From positions 1 to 6,929 of the forward strand of contig CAMTPD010000072.1 in NCBI GenBank assembly GCA_947074265.1: a DNA stretch of 6,929 nucleotides, read 5' to 3'. The notes under the pieces were generated by a model. It saw nothing but the letters and a program-made list of their open reading frames with translations, was not told the origin of the DNA and ran no database searches. Position numbers and translations under genes: made by a program. This DNA comes from an uncultured Porphyromonadaceae bacterium. GTDB taxonomy: Bacteria; Bacteroidota; Bacteroidia; Bacteroidales; CAMTPD01. Every line of letters starts with the position of its first letter. Within the stretch, counting starts at the first letter, position 1. Positions 1 to 6,830 of this stretch are shown here, one piece after another.

Positions 1-54
1 TTTAGAAAAATACACCTGAATATCTGATAGTTTCTTATTGTATCTTTGAGACAT
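1..54 (-). CDS. 5' fragment of a divergent minus-strand gene, product unknown
   Basis: Reading the minus strand from an ATG at 54-52, the frame stays open for 18 codons to the window edge and encodes MSQRYNKKLSDIQVYFSK. The case for a real gene is mostly positional. A good Bacteroidetes-type promoter (83-114, minus strand) points at this start and leaves a leader of about 20 nt, and HU is transcribed away in the opposite direction. From memory, Bacteroidales genomes often carry mutY (A/G-specific adenine glycosylase) divergent from this HU gene. However, the 18 residues show no recognisable MutY motif, so I do not assign a product. An open run this short could also arise by chance. Confidence 0.35.
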   Translation of the reverse strand, partial: MSQRYNKKLSDIQVYFSK

Positions 55-82
55 TTACTTTGCATTAAATAACTGATTACTG

Positions 83-114
83 CAAACTTACATAGATCAT
101 ATGAATCCAACAAA
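83..114 (-). promoter_or_regulatory. Bacteroidetes-type promoter, minus strand
   Basis: On the minus strand, TTTG (114-111) is followed after exactly 20 nt by TAAGTTTG (90-83), which matches the -7 element TAnnTTTG. This is the spacing known for the major Bacteroides sigma factor. Transcription would start near 76, some 20 nt before the minus-strand ATG at 54. Together with the HU promoter it makes 55-223 a divergent regulatory region. No transcript evidence is available here. Confidence 0.5.
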
Positions 115-147
115 TTGATTTTTAGCAAAAAAATTGAGAACCAACTC

Positions 148-178
148 TTTTACTAGTGAAATAAAAACTATATATTTG
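148..178 (+). promoter_or_regulatory. Bacteroidetes-type promoter of the HU gene
   Basis: TATATTTG at 171-178 is a perfect TAnnTTTG -7 element. A TTTT tract at 148-151, 19 nt upstream, stands in for the -33 TTTG. The predicted start near 185 leaves a leader of about 40 nt. That leader contains a weak A/T-only inverted repeat (AATTAAT at 189-195, ATTAATT at 203-209) and no Shine-Dalgarno sequence. The promoter probably also serves the small basic ORF at 543 and possibly RNase G. Confidence 0.6.
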
Positions 179-223
179 CAGTCCAAAAAATTAATCTGAA
201 CAATTAATTAATACATTTCTAAC

Positions 224-496
224 ATGACAAAAGCAGATATTGTAAACGAGATTGCAAAAAAGACAGGCGCAGACAAACAAGTTGTGCTTACTAGCATAGA
301 ATCTTTCATGGAAATCGTGAAGGAATCTCTCTCAAAAGGTGATAATGTTTACCTAAGAGGATTTGGTAGCTTCGTTGTAAAGAAAAGAGCTCAAAAAACA
401 GCTCGTAACATTTCGAAGAATACAACAATCATTATCCCAGAACACAACATTCCTGCTTTCAAGCCAGCGAAGACGTTCTTAAATAGCGTAAAGTAA
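224..496 (+). CDS. HU family DNA-binding protein
   Basis: This 90-residue protein has the standard length for the HU/IHF family, which are dimeric nucleoid proteins that bind and bend DNA. Residues 1-45 form the helical dimerisation body (MTKADIVNEI start). The family signature follows as GFGSF at 46-50. The beta-ribbon DNA-binding arm spans about 51-78 and the C-terminal IPAFKPAK segment about 76-83. The ATG at 224 gives the canonical N-terminus. One oddity is that the arm tip reads ARNISKN, with Ile63 where most HU/IHF proteins have the intercalating proline of an RNP motif. I recall similar tips in Bacteroidales HU, so this is probably lineage-wide. It is likely co-transcribed with the small ORF 46 nt downstream. 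HU versus IHF-like behaviour cannot be decided from the sequence. Confidence 0.95.
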   Translation: MTKADIVNEIAKKTGADKQVVLTSIESFMEIVKESLSKGDNVYLRGFGSFVVKKRAQKTARNISKNTTIIIPEHNIPAFKPAKTFLNSVK

Positions 497-542
497 CAAG
501 AGATATCTAAATCATACGTCTAATTTTTAAAATATTAAAGCT

Positions 543-635
543 ATGCCTAGCGGAAAGAAAAGAAAAAGACATAAAATGTCTACGCACAAGCGTAAAAAAA
601 GACTAAGAAAGAACAGACACAAAAAGAAAAAGTAA
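543..635 (+). CDS. 30-aa AURKAIP1/COX24-type basic protein, bS22/mS38-like ribosomal protein
   Basis: A short ORF starts MPSGKKRKRHKMSTHKRKKR. Of its 30 residues, 18 are Lys or Arg and three are His, with no acidic residue at all. The pattern KM-x-x-HK-x-KK followed by spaced Arg resembles the C-terminal domain of mitochondrial AURKAIP1/Cox24 (mS38) and the tiny actinobacterial ribosomal protein bS22, which binds rRNA in the small subunit. The same small protein is annotated in many Bacteroidetes as AURKAIP1/COX24 domain-containing, as far as I recall. It lies 46 nt after HU and is followed by a hairpin and then RNase G, all on one strand. There is no Shine-Dalgarno sequence before its ATG. 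Gene finders often miss it because of its size. A ribosomal role is inferred from family resemblance only. Confidence 0.85.
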   Translation: MPSGKKRKRHKMSTHKRKKRLRKNRHKKKK

Positions 636-653
636 TTCTTAGTTAGATTTTAA

Positions 654-690
654 AAGAACAAACTTAAACCATTTGATTAAGTTTGTTCTT
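654..690 (+). terminator. 14-bp hairpin between the small basic ORF and RNase G
   Basis: The arms 654-667 (AAGAACAAACTTAA) and 677-690 (TTAAGTTTGTTCTT) are perfect complements around a 9-nt loop. The stem is A/T-rich. The downstream sequence is only mildly T-rich (ACTCTATTTT) rather than an uninterrupted T-run, so termination is probably partial. No clear promoter lies between it and the RNase G start 40 nt later. Read-through into RNase G, with the hairpin acting as attenuator or RNA-processing site, is therefore plausible. Confidence 0.6.
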
Positions 691-730
691 ACTCTATTTT
701 AGGGGTCTTTAATTTAAATTTTTACCTCAA

Positions 731-2302
731 GTGAACAGTGAATTAGTTATGGACGTACAGCCCAAAGAGATTTCCATCGCCGTACTAGAAGACAAAAATC
801 TTGTAGAAGTACATAAAGAAGCCCGCAACGTTTCTTTCTCTGTTGGTGATATATATCTAGGTAAAGTAAAAAAACTTATGCCCGGGCTTAACGCTGCTTT
901 CATTGACGTAGGGTATAAAAAAGACGCATTTCTTCACTATCTTGATTTAGGACCCAACTTCAACAGTCAACAAAAATTTCTCAAACAGGCTCTTGCCGAT
1001 AAAAAGAAATTTCCTGCGATATCTAAGATGCAGCTTCTTCCCGAAATCGAAAAAGAAGGAAGTATCAGCGACGTTCTTAAAGTAGGACAGGAAGTTATGG
1101 TTCAAATCTCCAAAGAACCTATCTCAACCAAAGGACCACGTTTAACATCCGAACTTTCATTTGCCGGCAGATACATTGTGCTTATTCCTTTTTCGGACAA
1201 AGTATCTGTATCGCAAAAAATAAAATCGAACGAAGAACGTGCCCGATTAAAACAACTTATTCAAAGTATTAAGCCGAAAAATTTCAGCGTCATTGTCCGT
1301 ACGTCTGCAGAGGGAAAACGGGTGGCGGAACTGGATAACGAACTTCGCACTTTGGTAAAACGTTGGGAAGATAACATGGTAAAGCTACAGAAGGTTAAAT
1401 CACCATCTGTAATTTACGAGGAGACAGGACGCACGGTAGCCTTGATTAGAGATATTTTCAATCCGTCGTTTCAGAACATCTATGTCAACGATGAGGTAGA
1501 ACTGAACGAAATTAGAGATTATGTGAGCCTTATTGCTCCCGAGCGTGTAAGTATTATCAAAGAATACACCGGTCAGTTGCCTATTTTCGACAACTTTGGG
1601 ATCACTAAGCAAATCAAATCTCTTTTTGGCAGAACTGTTACTTTCAAGAGTGGAGCTTATTTGATTATCGAACATACAGAAGCGATGCACGTTATTGACG
1701 TGAATAGTGGAAACCGTTCTAAATCGAGCGATGCTCAAGAGAAAACAGCTATTGATGTAAACATGGCTGCTGCCGACGAGATTGCCCGCCAGTTGCGACT
1801 TCGCGACATGGGAGGAATTATTGTTATAGACTTTATCGACATGACAGAAGGCATAAATCGCCAAAAGTTGTTCGAGCACATGACAAAAGCCATGGCTCAC
1901 GATAGAGCTAAACACAACATACTTCCGTTGAGTAAATTTGGACTTATGCAGATTACTCGTCAGCGTGTGAGACCTGCTATGGACATAAATACCGAAGAAG
2001 CTTGCCCTGCTTGTTTTGGCAAAGGCAACATTAAATCTTCGATTCTTTTTACCGATAGCTTGGAAAGCAAGATTGCTTGCCTAGTAAGCAAGCATAAGAT
2101 GAAGAATTTTTCTTTGCATGTACATCCCTACGTTGCAGCATTTATCAACAAAGGGTTCTATTCCCTTAAATGGAAATGGCGCTTAAATTACACCCTCGGT
2201 TTAAGAATCATTCCCGATCAGAGTTTGGCATTCCTGGAGTATAAGTTTTATGACAACGACAGAAATGAGCTAGACATGAAAGAAGAAATTGAAATGAAAT
2301 AA
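731..2302 (+). CDS. rng: Rne/Rng family endoribonuclease (RNase G/E)
   Basis: This 523-residue protein is a single-strand-specific endoribonuclease that cuts A/U-rich sites during rRNA maturation and mRNA decay. An S1 RNA-binding domain begins at about residue 38 (VGDIYLGKV), with a Bacteroidetes-style insertion near 76-115. The RNase H-like region follows. In the DNase I-like catalytic domain, VIDVNSG supplies Asp323 and IIVIDFIDM supplies Asp367, the two Mg-binding aspartates. CPACFGKG (Cys425, Cys428) is the zinc-link. The long C-terminal degradosome scaffold of RNase E is absent, so RNase G is the better name. The GTG at 731 is preferred over the in-frame ATG at 749 because it restores the N-terminus usual in Bacteroidales homologues (xSExVxDVQPKEISIA). 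It follows HU and the small ribosomal-type ORF on the same strand. Confidence 0.95.
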   Translation: MNSELVMDVQPKEISIAVLEDKNLVEVHKEARNVSFSVGDIYLGKVKKLMPGLNAAFIDVGYKKDAFLHYLDLGPNFNSQQKFLKQALADKKKFPAISKMQLLPEIEKEGSISDVLKVGQEVMVQISKEPISTKGPRLTSELSFAGRYIVLIPFSDKVSVSQKIKSNEERARLKQLIQSIKPKNFSVIVRTSAEGKRVAELDNELRTLVKRWEDNMVKLQKVKSPSVIYEETGRTVALIRDIFNPSFQNIYVNDEVELNEIRDYVSLIAPERVSIIKEYTGQLPIFDNFGITKQIKSLFGRTVTFKSGAYLIIEHTEAMHVIDVNSGNRSKSSDAQEKTAIDVNMAAADEIARQLRLRDMGGIIVIDFIDMTEGINRQKLFEHMTKAMAHDRAKHNILPLSKFGLMQITRQRVRPAMDINTEEACPACFGKGNIKSSILFTDSLESKIACLVSKHKMKNFSLHVHPYVAAFINKGFYSLKWKWRLNYTLGLRIIPDQSLAFLEYKFYDNDRNELDMKEEIEMK

Positions 2303-2303
2303 T

Positions 2304-2345
2304 CAAGTCCCGACCTGCTACAGCAGTGTCGGGATTTGTTTTTTT
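2304..2345 (+). terminator. Rho-independent terminator of RNase G
   Basis: CAAGTCCCGAC (2304-2314) pairs with GTCGGGATTTG (2328-2338) over 11 bp, including one G-U pair. Inside, CTGC and GCAG form a further short stem closed by TACA, with one bulged T. Seven T residues follow (2339-2345). The hairpin begins two bases after the RNase G stop codon, so dnaK is transcribed separately. Confidence 0.88.
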
Positions 2346-2369
2346 AGACAAACAATGACTATTTGTCAC

Positions 2370-2413
2370 AAAAACTGACATAAAAAACACATCTTCTCCA
2401 CTAAAAACTGACA
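2370..2413 (+). repeat. Direct repeat AAAAACTGACA upstream of the dnaK promoter
   Basis: An identical 11-mer occurs at 2370-2380 and 2403-2413, 33 bp apart start to start, roughly three helical turns. The second copy continues into TGACAAAT (2409-2416), whose reverse complement ATTTGTCA lies at 2361-2368. A GACAAA/TTTGTC inverted repeat (2347-2352, 2362-2367) lies just upstream. The group ends about 30 bp before the -24 element, where enhancer-type activator sites would be expected. Binding by a regulator is inferred. Confidence 0.45.
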
Positions 2414-2442
2414 AATTCCGAACATTCCCTGCAAAAAATCTT

Positions 2443-2458
2443 TGGCACACCATTTGCA
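2443..2458 (+). promoter_or_regulatory. Sigma-54 (-24/-12) type promoter of dnaK
   Basis: The sequence TGGCACACCATTTGCA matches the RpoN consensus TGGCACG-N4-TTGCW at all but one specified base. The invariant GG (2444-2445) and GC (2456-2457) are exactly 10 nt apart, as required. The predicted start is near 2469, giving an 89-nt dnaK leader. Bacteroidales do encode RpoN. A competing reading as a generic -35/-10 pair (TTGGCA at 2442-2447, TATAGT at 2464-2469, 16-nt spacer) is possible but is not the usual Bacteroidetes promoter form. No good TAnnTTTG element is present in 2346-2557, and no CIRCE (HrcA) operator. Confidence 0.6.
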
Positions 2459-2557
2459 AGAAGTATAGTGTGAGCGACAAACACGCAATGAACAAAATTG
2501 AAGTTATTCGCTTATACATTATAACAAAGAAATAATAACAATTAAAATATAATAGTC

Positions 2558-4456
2558 ATGGGAAAAATTATTGGAATTGACTTAGGAACAACAAACTCAT
2601 GTGTTGCCGTAGTAGAAGGTAACGAGCCAATCGTAATTGCAAACAGCGAAGGTAAAAGAACTACACCATCTGTAGTAGCATTCGTAGACGGTGGTGAAAG
2701 AAAAGTTGGGGATCCTGCAAAACGTCAGGCAATCACAAACCCACAAAATACAATCTTCTCAATCAAACGTTTCATGGGTGAATCGTTTGACCAAGTACAA
2801 AAAGAAATCTCACGTGTACCTTATAAAGTAGTTCGTGGCGAAAACAACACTCCACGTGTTGATATCGACGGACGCTTGTATACTCCACAAGAAATCTCTG
2901 CAATCATCCTTCAAAAAATGAAGAAAACTGCTGAAGATTATCTTGGACAAGAAGTAACTGAAGCTGTAATCACAGTTCCTGCATACTTCAACGACGCTCA
3001 ACGTCAAGCTACAAAAGAAGCTGGTGAAATCGCAGGTCTTACAGTACGTCGTATTGTAAACGAACCTACAGCAGCAGCACTTGCTTACGGTCTTGACAAA
3101 GCACACAAAGATATGAAGATCGCAGTATTCGACCTTGGTGGTGGTACTTTCGATATCTCTATCCTTGAACTAGGCGACGGCGTATTCGAAGTAAAATCAA
3201 CAAATGGTGATACTCACCTTGGTGGTGACGACTTCGACCACGTAATCATCGACTGGTTGGCAGAAGAATTCTTGAACGACGAAGGCATTGACTTACGTCA
3301 AGATCCAATGGCTCTTCAACGTCTTAAAGAAGCTGCTGAAAAAGCGAAGATTGAACTTTCTAGCTCAACAAGCACAGAAATCAACTTGCCATACATTATG
3401 CCGGTAAATGGTATTCCAAAACACTTGGTAAAAACACTTACTCGTGCTAAATTCGAACAATTGGCAGACAAATTGATCCAAGCTTGTATCGAACCTTGTC
3501 GTAAAGCATTGCAAGACGCAGGTCTTTCAACTTCTGAAATCGACGAAGTTATCCTAGTAGGTGGTTCTACTCGTATCCCTGCGGTACAAGAAGTAGTACA
3601 AAAATTCTTCGGCAAAGCTCCTTCTAAAGGTGTAAACCCAGACGAGGTTGTTGCAGTTGGTGCAGCTATTCAAGGTGCGATCCTTTCAGGTGATGTTAAA
3701 GACGTTCTTCTTCTAGACGTAACTCCACTTTCACTTGGTATCGAAACAATGGGTGGTGTAATGACTAAGTTGATCGAAGCAAATACTACAATTCCTACAC
3801 GTAAGAGTGAAACCTTCACTACTGCTGCCGACAATCAGCCTTCTGTAGAAATTCACATTTTGCAAGGTGAACGCCCAATGGCACGCGACAACAAAACAAT
3901 CGGTCGTTTCCACTTGGATGGTATCCCAGCAGCAATGCGTGGTGTTCCTCAAATCGAAGTAAGCTTCGATATCGACGCAAACGGTATCTTGAACGTTACT
4001 GCAAAAGATAAAGGAACAGGTAAGAGCCAAAACATCCGTATTGAAGCTTCTAGCGGTTTGAGCGACGAAGATATCAAACGTATGAAAGACGAAGCTGCTG
4101 CAAATGCAGAATCGGACAAACTAGAAAAAGAAAAAATCGATAAGCTTAACCAAGCAGATAGCATGATCTTCCAAGCTGAAAAGCAATTGAAAGAAATCGG
4201 CGATAAACTTCCTGCTGACAAAAAAGCTCCAATCGAAGCTGCTCTAGGTAAATTGAAAGAAGCTCACAAAGCGCAAGACATTGCCGGTATCGACGCTGCA
4301 ATGGCAGAACTAAACTCAGTTCTTCACAACGCAAGCCAAGATATGTATAACGCTTCTAACGCTGGTGCGGGTGCACAAGATCCTTCTGCACAACCAAACC
4401 AAGGCGGTTCGGAAAAAGACAACGTTACAGACGTAGACTTTGAAGAAGTAAAATAA
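2558..4456 (+). CDS. dnaK: Molecular chaperone DnaK (Hsp70)
   Basis: This is the cytoplasmic ATP-driven chaperone that binds exposed hydrophobic peptides and works with DnaJ and GrpE. It is full length at 632 residues. The actin-like nucleotide-binding domain covers about 1-380: [14 protein letters not shown] at 5-18, catalytic Lys70, [11 protein letters not shown] from 168, [11 protein letters not shown] from 191 with Thr197, and VGGSTRIP from 334. The hydrophobic linker VLLLDV is at 383-388. The beta-sandwich substrate domain runs from about 390 to 500, and the helical lid to about 600. A Gly/Gln/Ala-rich tail ends DVDFEEVK, the typical DnaK C-terminus. Codons are strongly biased, as in highly expressed genes. 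It lies between two terminators and is monocistronic; grpE and dnaJ are not in the window. Its upstream region carries a sigma-54-type promoter. Confidence 0.99.
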   Translation: MGKIIGIDLGTTNSCVAVVEGNEPIVIANSEGKRTTPSVVAFVDGGERKVGDPAKRQAITNPQNTIFSIKRFMGESFDQVQKEISRVPYKVVRGENNTPRVDIDGRLYTPQEISAIILQKMKKTAEDYLGQEVTEAVITVPAYFNDAQRQATKEAGEIAGLTVRRIVNEPTAAALAYGLDKAHKDMKIAVFDLGGGTFDISILELGDGVFEVKSTNGDTHLGGDDFDHVIIDWLAEEFLNDEGIDLRQDPMALQRLKEAAEKAKIELSSSTSTEINLPYIMPVNGIPKHLVKTLTRAKFEQLADKLIQACIEPCRKALQDAGLSTSEIDEVILVGGSTRIPAVQEVVQKFFGKAPSKGVNPDEVVAVGAAIQGAILSGDVKDVLLLDVTPLSLGIETMGGVMTKLIEANTTIPTRKSETFTTAADNQPSVEIHILQGERPMARDNKTIGRFHLDGIPAAMRGVPQIEVSFDIDANGILNVTAKDKGTGKSQNIRIEASSGLSDEDIKRMKDEAAANAESDKLEKEKIDKLNQADSMIFQAEKQLKEIGDKLPADKKAPIEAALGKLKEAHKAQDIAGIDAAMAELNSVLHNASQDMYNASNAGAGAQDPSAQPNQGGSEKDNVTDVDFEEVK

Positions 4457-4476
4457 TCTGACCTCAGATAATTCAC

Positions 4477-4509
4477 AAAAAGGGACTCGAGCAATCGGGT
4501 CCCTTTTTT
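4477..4509 (+). terminator. Rho-independent terminator of dnaK
   Basis: The arms 4477-4490 and 4495-4508 pair over 14 bp, with one T-G wobble, around a GCAA tetraloop (GNRA type, unusually stable). The stem is preceded by five A and followed by a T-run (4504-4509). It lies about 20 nt after the dnaK stop. Because the A-run mirrors the T-run it could work on both strands. Confidence 0.9.
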
Positions 4510-4646
4510 CGTTTCTACACTCCTCCTTCAATTTAAGATTCGTTGAATAATATCCGCTAACAAAAAACAGCAAGTACACACGCCACTCCCTTATTATTCT
4601 TTTCTATAACATAAGAAGAGAATAAAACGGCTCTATTTAATTTTAC

Positions 4647-4654
4647 TATATTTG
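4647..4654 (+). promoter_or_regulatory. -7 element of the fucosidase promoter
   Basis: TATATTTG is a perfect TAnnTTTG element placed 29 nt before the fucosidase ATG, giving a leader of roughly 23 nt. No TTTG -33 element occurs 19-21 nt upstream (the sequence there is A-rich). The promoter may be weak or need an activator, which would fit a carbohydrate-responsive gene. The rest of the 4510-4683 gap shows no other clear structure. Confidence 0.5.
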
Positions 4655-4683
4655 CACAATAACTTAACCTAAATTGATTAACA

Positions 4684-6741
4684 ATGAACTTCAAGTCATT
4701 ATTTATCCTCGGATTGGCTGCGGGTGCGCTTGCTTCTTGCAAAAACACACCGGCGCCCCAAGCAATCATGCCAATTCCGACGCCCGAACAAATCGAATGG
4801 CAAAAGATGGAAACGTATGCATTCGTTCACTTTGGACTTAATACATTCAACGACCTCGAGTGGGGCTTTGGCGACACTCCGGCCGCAACCTTCGACCCTA
4901 CCGATCTTGACTGCGAACAATGGGTAAAGACAATCAAAGGAGCAGGACTTAAAGGAGTAATCCTGACAGCAAAACACCACGACGGATTCTGCCTTTGGCC
5001 TACAGCAACTACAGAATATAGCGTAAAAGCATCTCCGTGGAAAAACGGACAAGGCGACATGGTAAAAGAACTATCTGAGGCTTGTAAGAAACACGGACTA
5101 AAGTTTGGTATCTACCTTTCACCATGGGATAGAAACAATGCCGAATATGGTCGCCCCGACTATGTAGATACATTCCACGCTCAAATGACAGAGCTTCTTA
5201 CCAACTACGGCCCTATCTTCGAATACTGGTTTGACGGAGCCAATGGCGGTAACGGTTTCTATGGCGGAACAAACGAGCACCGTAACATCGATGCCAAAAC
5301 ATACTACCAATACGAAAAAGCACGCGAAGTAATCAAGCAACTACACCCTTCGGCAATGATCTTCGGTGGCACTTGTGCCGATATCCGTTGGATTGGTAAC
5401 GAAAGCGGATGGGCAGGCGAAACAAACTGGAGCCCGATGTCGGAAGACAAAATGCAACACCACAGCGAATTGCAATGGGGCATGGAAGACGGACACGAAT
5501 GGCTTCCGGGAGAAGTAGACGTATCGGTGCGCCCGGGATGGTTCTACCACGAACGCGAAGACCATCAAGTACGTTCATTGGCCAACCTTGTAGATCTTTA
5601 CTACAACAGTGTGGGTCGCAACGCAAACCTATTGCTTAACTTCCCGGTTGCATTGAGCGGAAAGATTCACCCTACCGACTCTGCACGTGTAGCAGAATGG
5701 TATGCTACCATCTCGGAAGAATTGGACGAGAACTTACTTGCCAATGCCAAAGCTTCGGCCTCTGCAACACGTGGCGACGACTCTAAATTCGGAGCTGCAA
5801 AAGCTAACGACACAAGCTGGGATACCTATTGGGCAACAAACGACGGCGAAACAACCGGATCGCTTACATTCACGTTTGCAAAACCAACACCGGTAAACCG
5901 CCTTTTGATTCAAGAATACATCCCATTGGGACAACGCGTGAAAGCATTCAACATCGAATGTGAATCGAACGGATTGTGGCATCCGGTACAAACTACCGAT
6001 ACCATGAGCACCGTAGGTTACAAACGTATCATCCGCTTTAAATCAATTGCGGCAGAAAAAATCCGCATCAACTTTACCGATGCCAAAGGACCTTTGTGCA
6101 TCAACAACGTTGAAGCATTTCTTGCACCGGCATTGGTTACAGAACCTTCGATCAATCGTAATGCTGCAAACGAAGTGATCATCAAAGCAGGCGACAGCGA
6201 AAGCGAAGTGTACTTCACAACAGACGGCTCTACTCCGACTGTAAACTCTGAAAAATACACGGCTCCATTTACGTTTGCACAAAAAGGCGAGATCAAAGCA
6301 ATCGCTTACGACCGCAACTTTGATAAAACAAGTCCGGTGTCTGTACGCAAGCTCGACATCCCAACTTCGCAATTCAAGGTAACAAGCACGAAAGATGAAG
6401 GCGTGAAATACATGTTTGACGGAAACGGTTACACAACCTACTACCTACCGGAAGGCAAAAAAGAAATCGTTGTAGACCTAGGCGGCACATGCGACGTAGA
6501 CGGGTTCAGATATACACCAAACCAAGGTCGCGATGCCGGTGGTCATATCGCCAACTACGAGTTTTATGTTGACAACAAGAAAGTAGCTTCGGGCGAATTC
6601 TCAAACATCAAACACAACCCTATCGAACAACAAATTTCGTTTGCACCGACACAAGGGAAAACTGTAAAGATGGTGATTACACACATCGTTGACAATCAAA
6701 AAAGAGCCGGTATCGGAGAATTTTCGGTTACAACGAAATAA
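4684..6741 (+). CDS. Alpha-L-fucosidase, GH29 lipoprotein with accessory binding domains
   Basis: This 685-residue exo-glycosidase is predicted to release terminal alpha-L-fucose. The signal peptide ends in lipobox LASC, with lipidated Cys19. The residues after it (KNTPAP) lack the acidic surface-export signal, so a periplasm-facing anchor is likely. The GH29 barrel covers about 30-345: HFGLNTF (49-55), HHDGFCLWPT (98-107), WFDGANG with nucleophile Asp184, DIRWIGNE with Glu240 as likely acid/base, and VRPGWFYHE. The Asp/Glu motif context resembles subfamily GH29-B (alpha-1,3/1,4-fucosidases of Lewis-type glycans); this is inference. A discoidin-like F5/8 type C domain follows (about 350-480), then a chitobiase/hexosaminidase C-terminal-like beta-sandwich (about 485-557, YFTTDGSTPT), then a second F5/8-like domain (about 560-685). 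It stands alone, with no SusC/D in view. Confidence 0.95.
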   Translation: MNFKSLFILGLAAGALASCKNTPAPQAIMPIPTPEQIEWQKMETYAFVHFGLNTFNDLEWGFGDTPAATFDPTDLDCEQWVKTIKGAGLKGVILTAKHHDGFCLWPTATTEYSVKASPWKNGQGDMVKELSEACKKHGLKFGIYLSPWDRNNAEYGRPDYVDTFHAQMTELLTNYGPIFEYWFDGANGGNGFYGGTNEHRNIDAKTYYQYEKAREVIKQLHPSAMIFGGTCADIRWIGNESGWAGETNWSPMSEDKMQHHSELQWGMEDGHEWLPGEVDVSVRPGWFYHEREDHQVRSLANLVDLYYNSVGRNANLLLNFPVALSGKIHPTDSARVAEWYATISEELDENLLANAKASASATRGDDSKFGAAKANDTSWDTYWATNDGETTGSLTFTFAKPTPVNRLLIQEYIPLGQRVKAFNIECESNGLWHPVQTTDTMSTVGYKRIIRFKSIAAEKIRINFTDAKGPLCINNVEAFLAPALVTEPSINRNAANEVIIKAGDSESEVYFTTDGSTPTVNSEKYTAPFTFAQKGEIKAIAYDRNFDKTSPVSVRKLDIPTSQFKVTSTKDEGVKYMFDGNGYTTYYLPEGKKEIVVDLGGTCDVDGFRYTPNQGRDAGGHIANYEFYVDNKKVASGEFSNIKHNPIEQQISFAPTQGKTVKMVITHIVDNQKRAGIGEFSVTTK

Positions 6742-6767
6742 TCTTTCGGTTCTCACAAGACATAATC

Positions 6768-6812
6768 AAAAAGCCTTCGAAGCGTGTTGTTTTACGCTTC
6801 GAAGGCTTTTTT
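6768..6812 (+). terminator. Strong bidirectional terminator after the fucosidase
   Basis: The arms 6768-6785 and 6794-6811 are perfectly complementary over 18 bp around an 8-nt loop (GTTGTTTT). The outer five pairs are A-T, so an A-run precedes and a T-run follows the GC-containing core. The structure can therefore terminate transcription in either direction, which suggests that the next gene beyond the window may be convergent. Confidence 0.93.
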
Positions 6813-6830
6813 CGTTCTCCATGAAAAGTA

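Noticed and set aside
1400..1915. Minus-strand ORF of 171 codons inside rng.
   Set aside because: It lies wholly opposite the conserved RNase G catalytic domain and its composition (Cys, Ser, His rich) is that of an antisense shadow frame.
2208..2519. Minus-strand ORF of 103 codons with a hydrophobic, signal-like N-terminus over the rng end and the dnaK upstream region.
   Set aside because: It overlaps the conserved 3' end of rng, runs through the terminator and the -24/-12 promoter, and resembles no family. The hydrophobic start is the complement of A-rich leader DNA.
2346..2557. CIRCE (HrcA) operator in front of dnaK.
   Set aside because: No TTAGCACTC-N9-GAGTGCTAA-like inverted repeat is present.
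4456..4469. Small palindrome ATCTGA-CC-TCAGAT overlapping the dnaK stop codon.
   Set aside because: The 2-nt centre is too tight for an RNA hairpin of full length, and the strong GCAA-loop terminator just downstream explains termination.
5333..5639. Several overlapping ORFs on both strands within the fucosidase gene.
   Set aside because: All lie inside the clearly conserved GH29 reading frame, have arginine/cysteine-rich shadow composition and lack own promoters.
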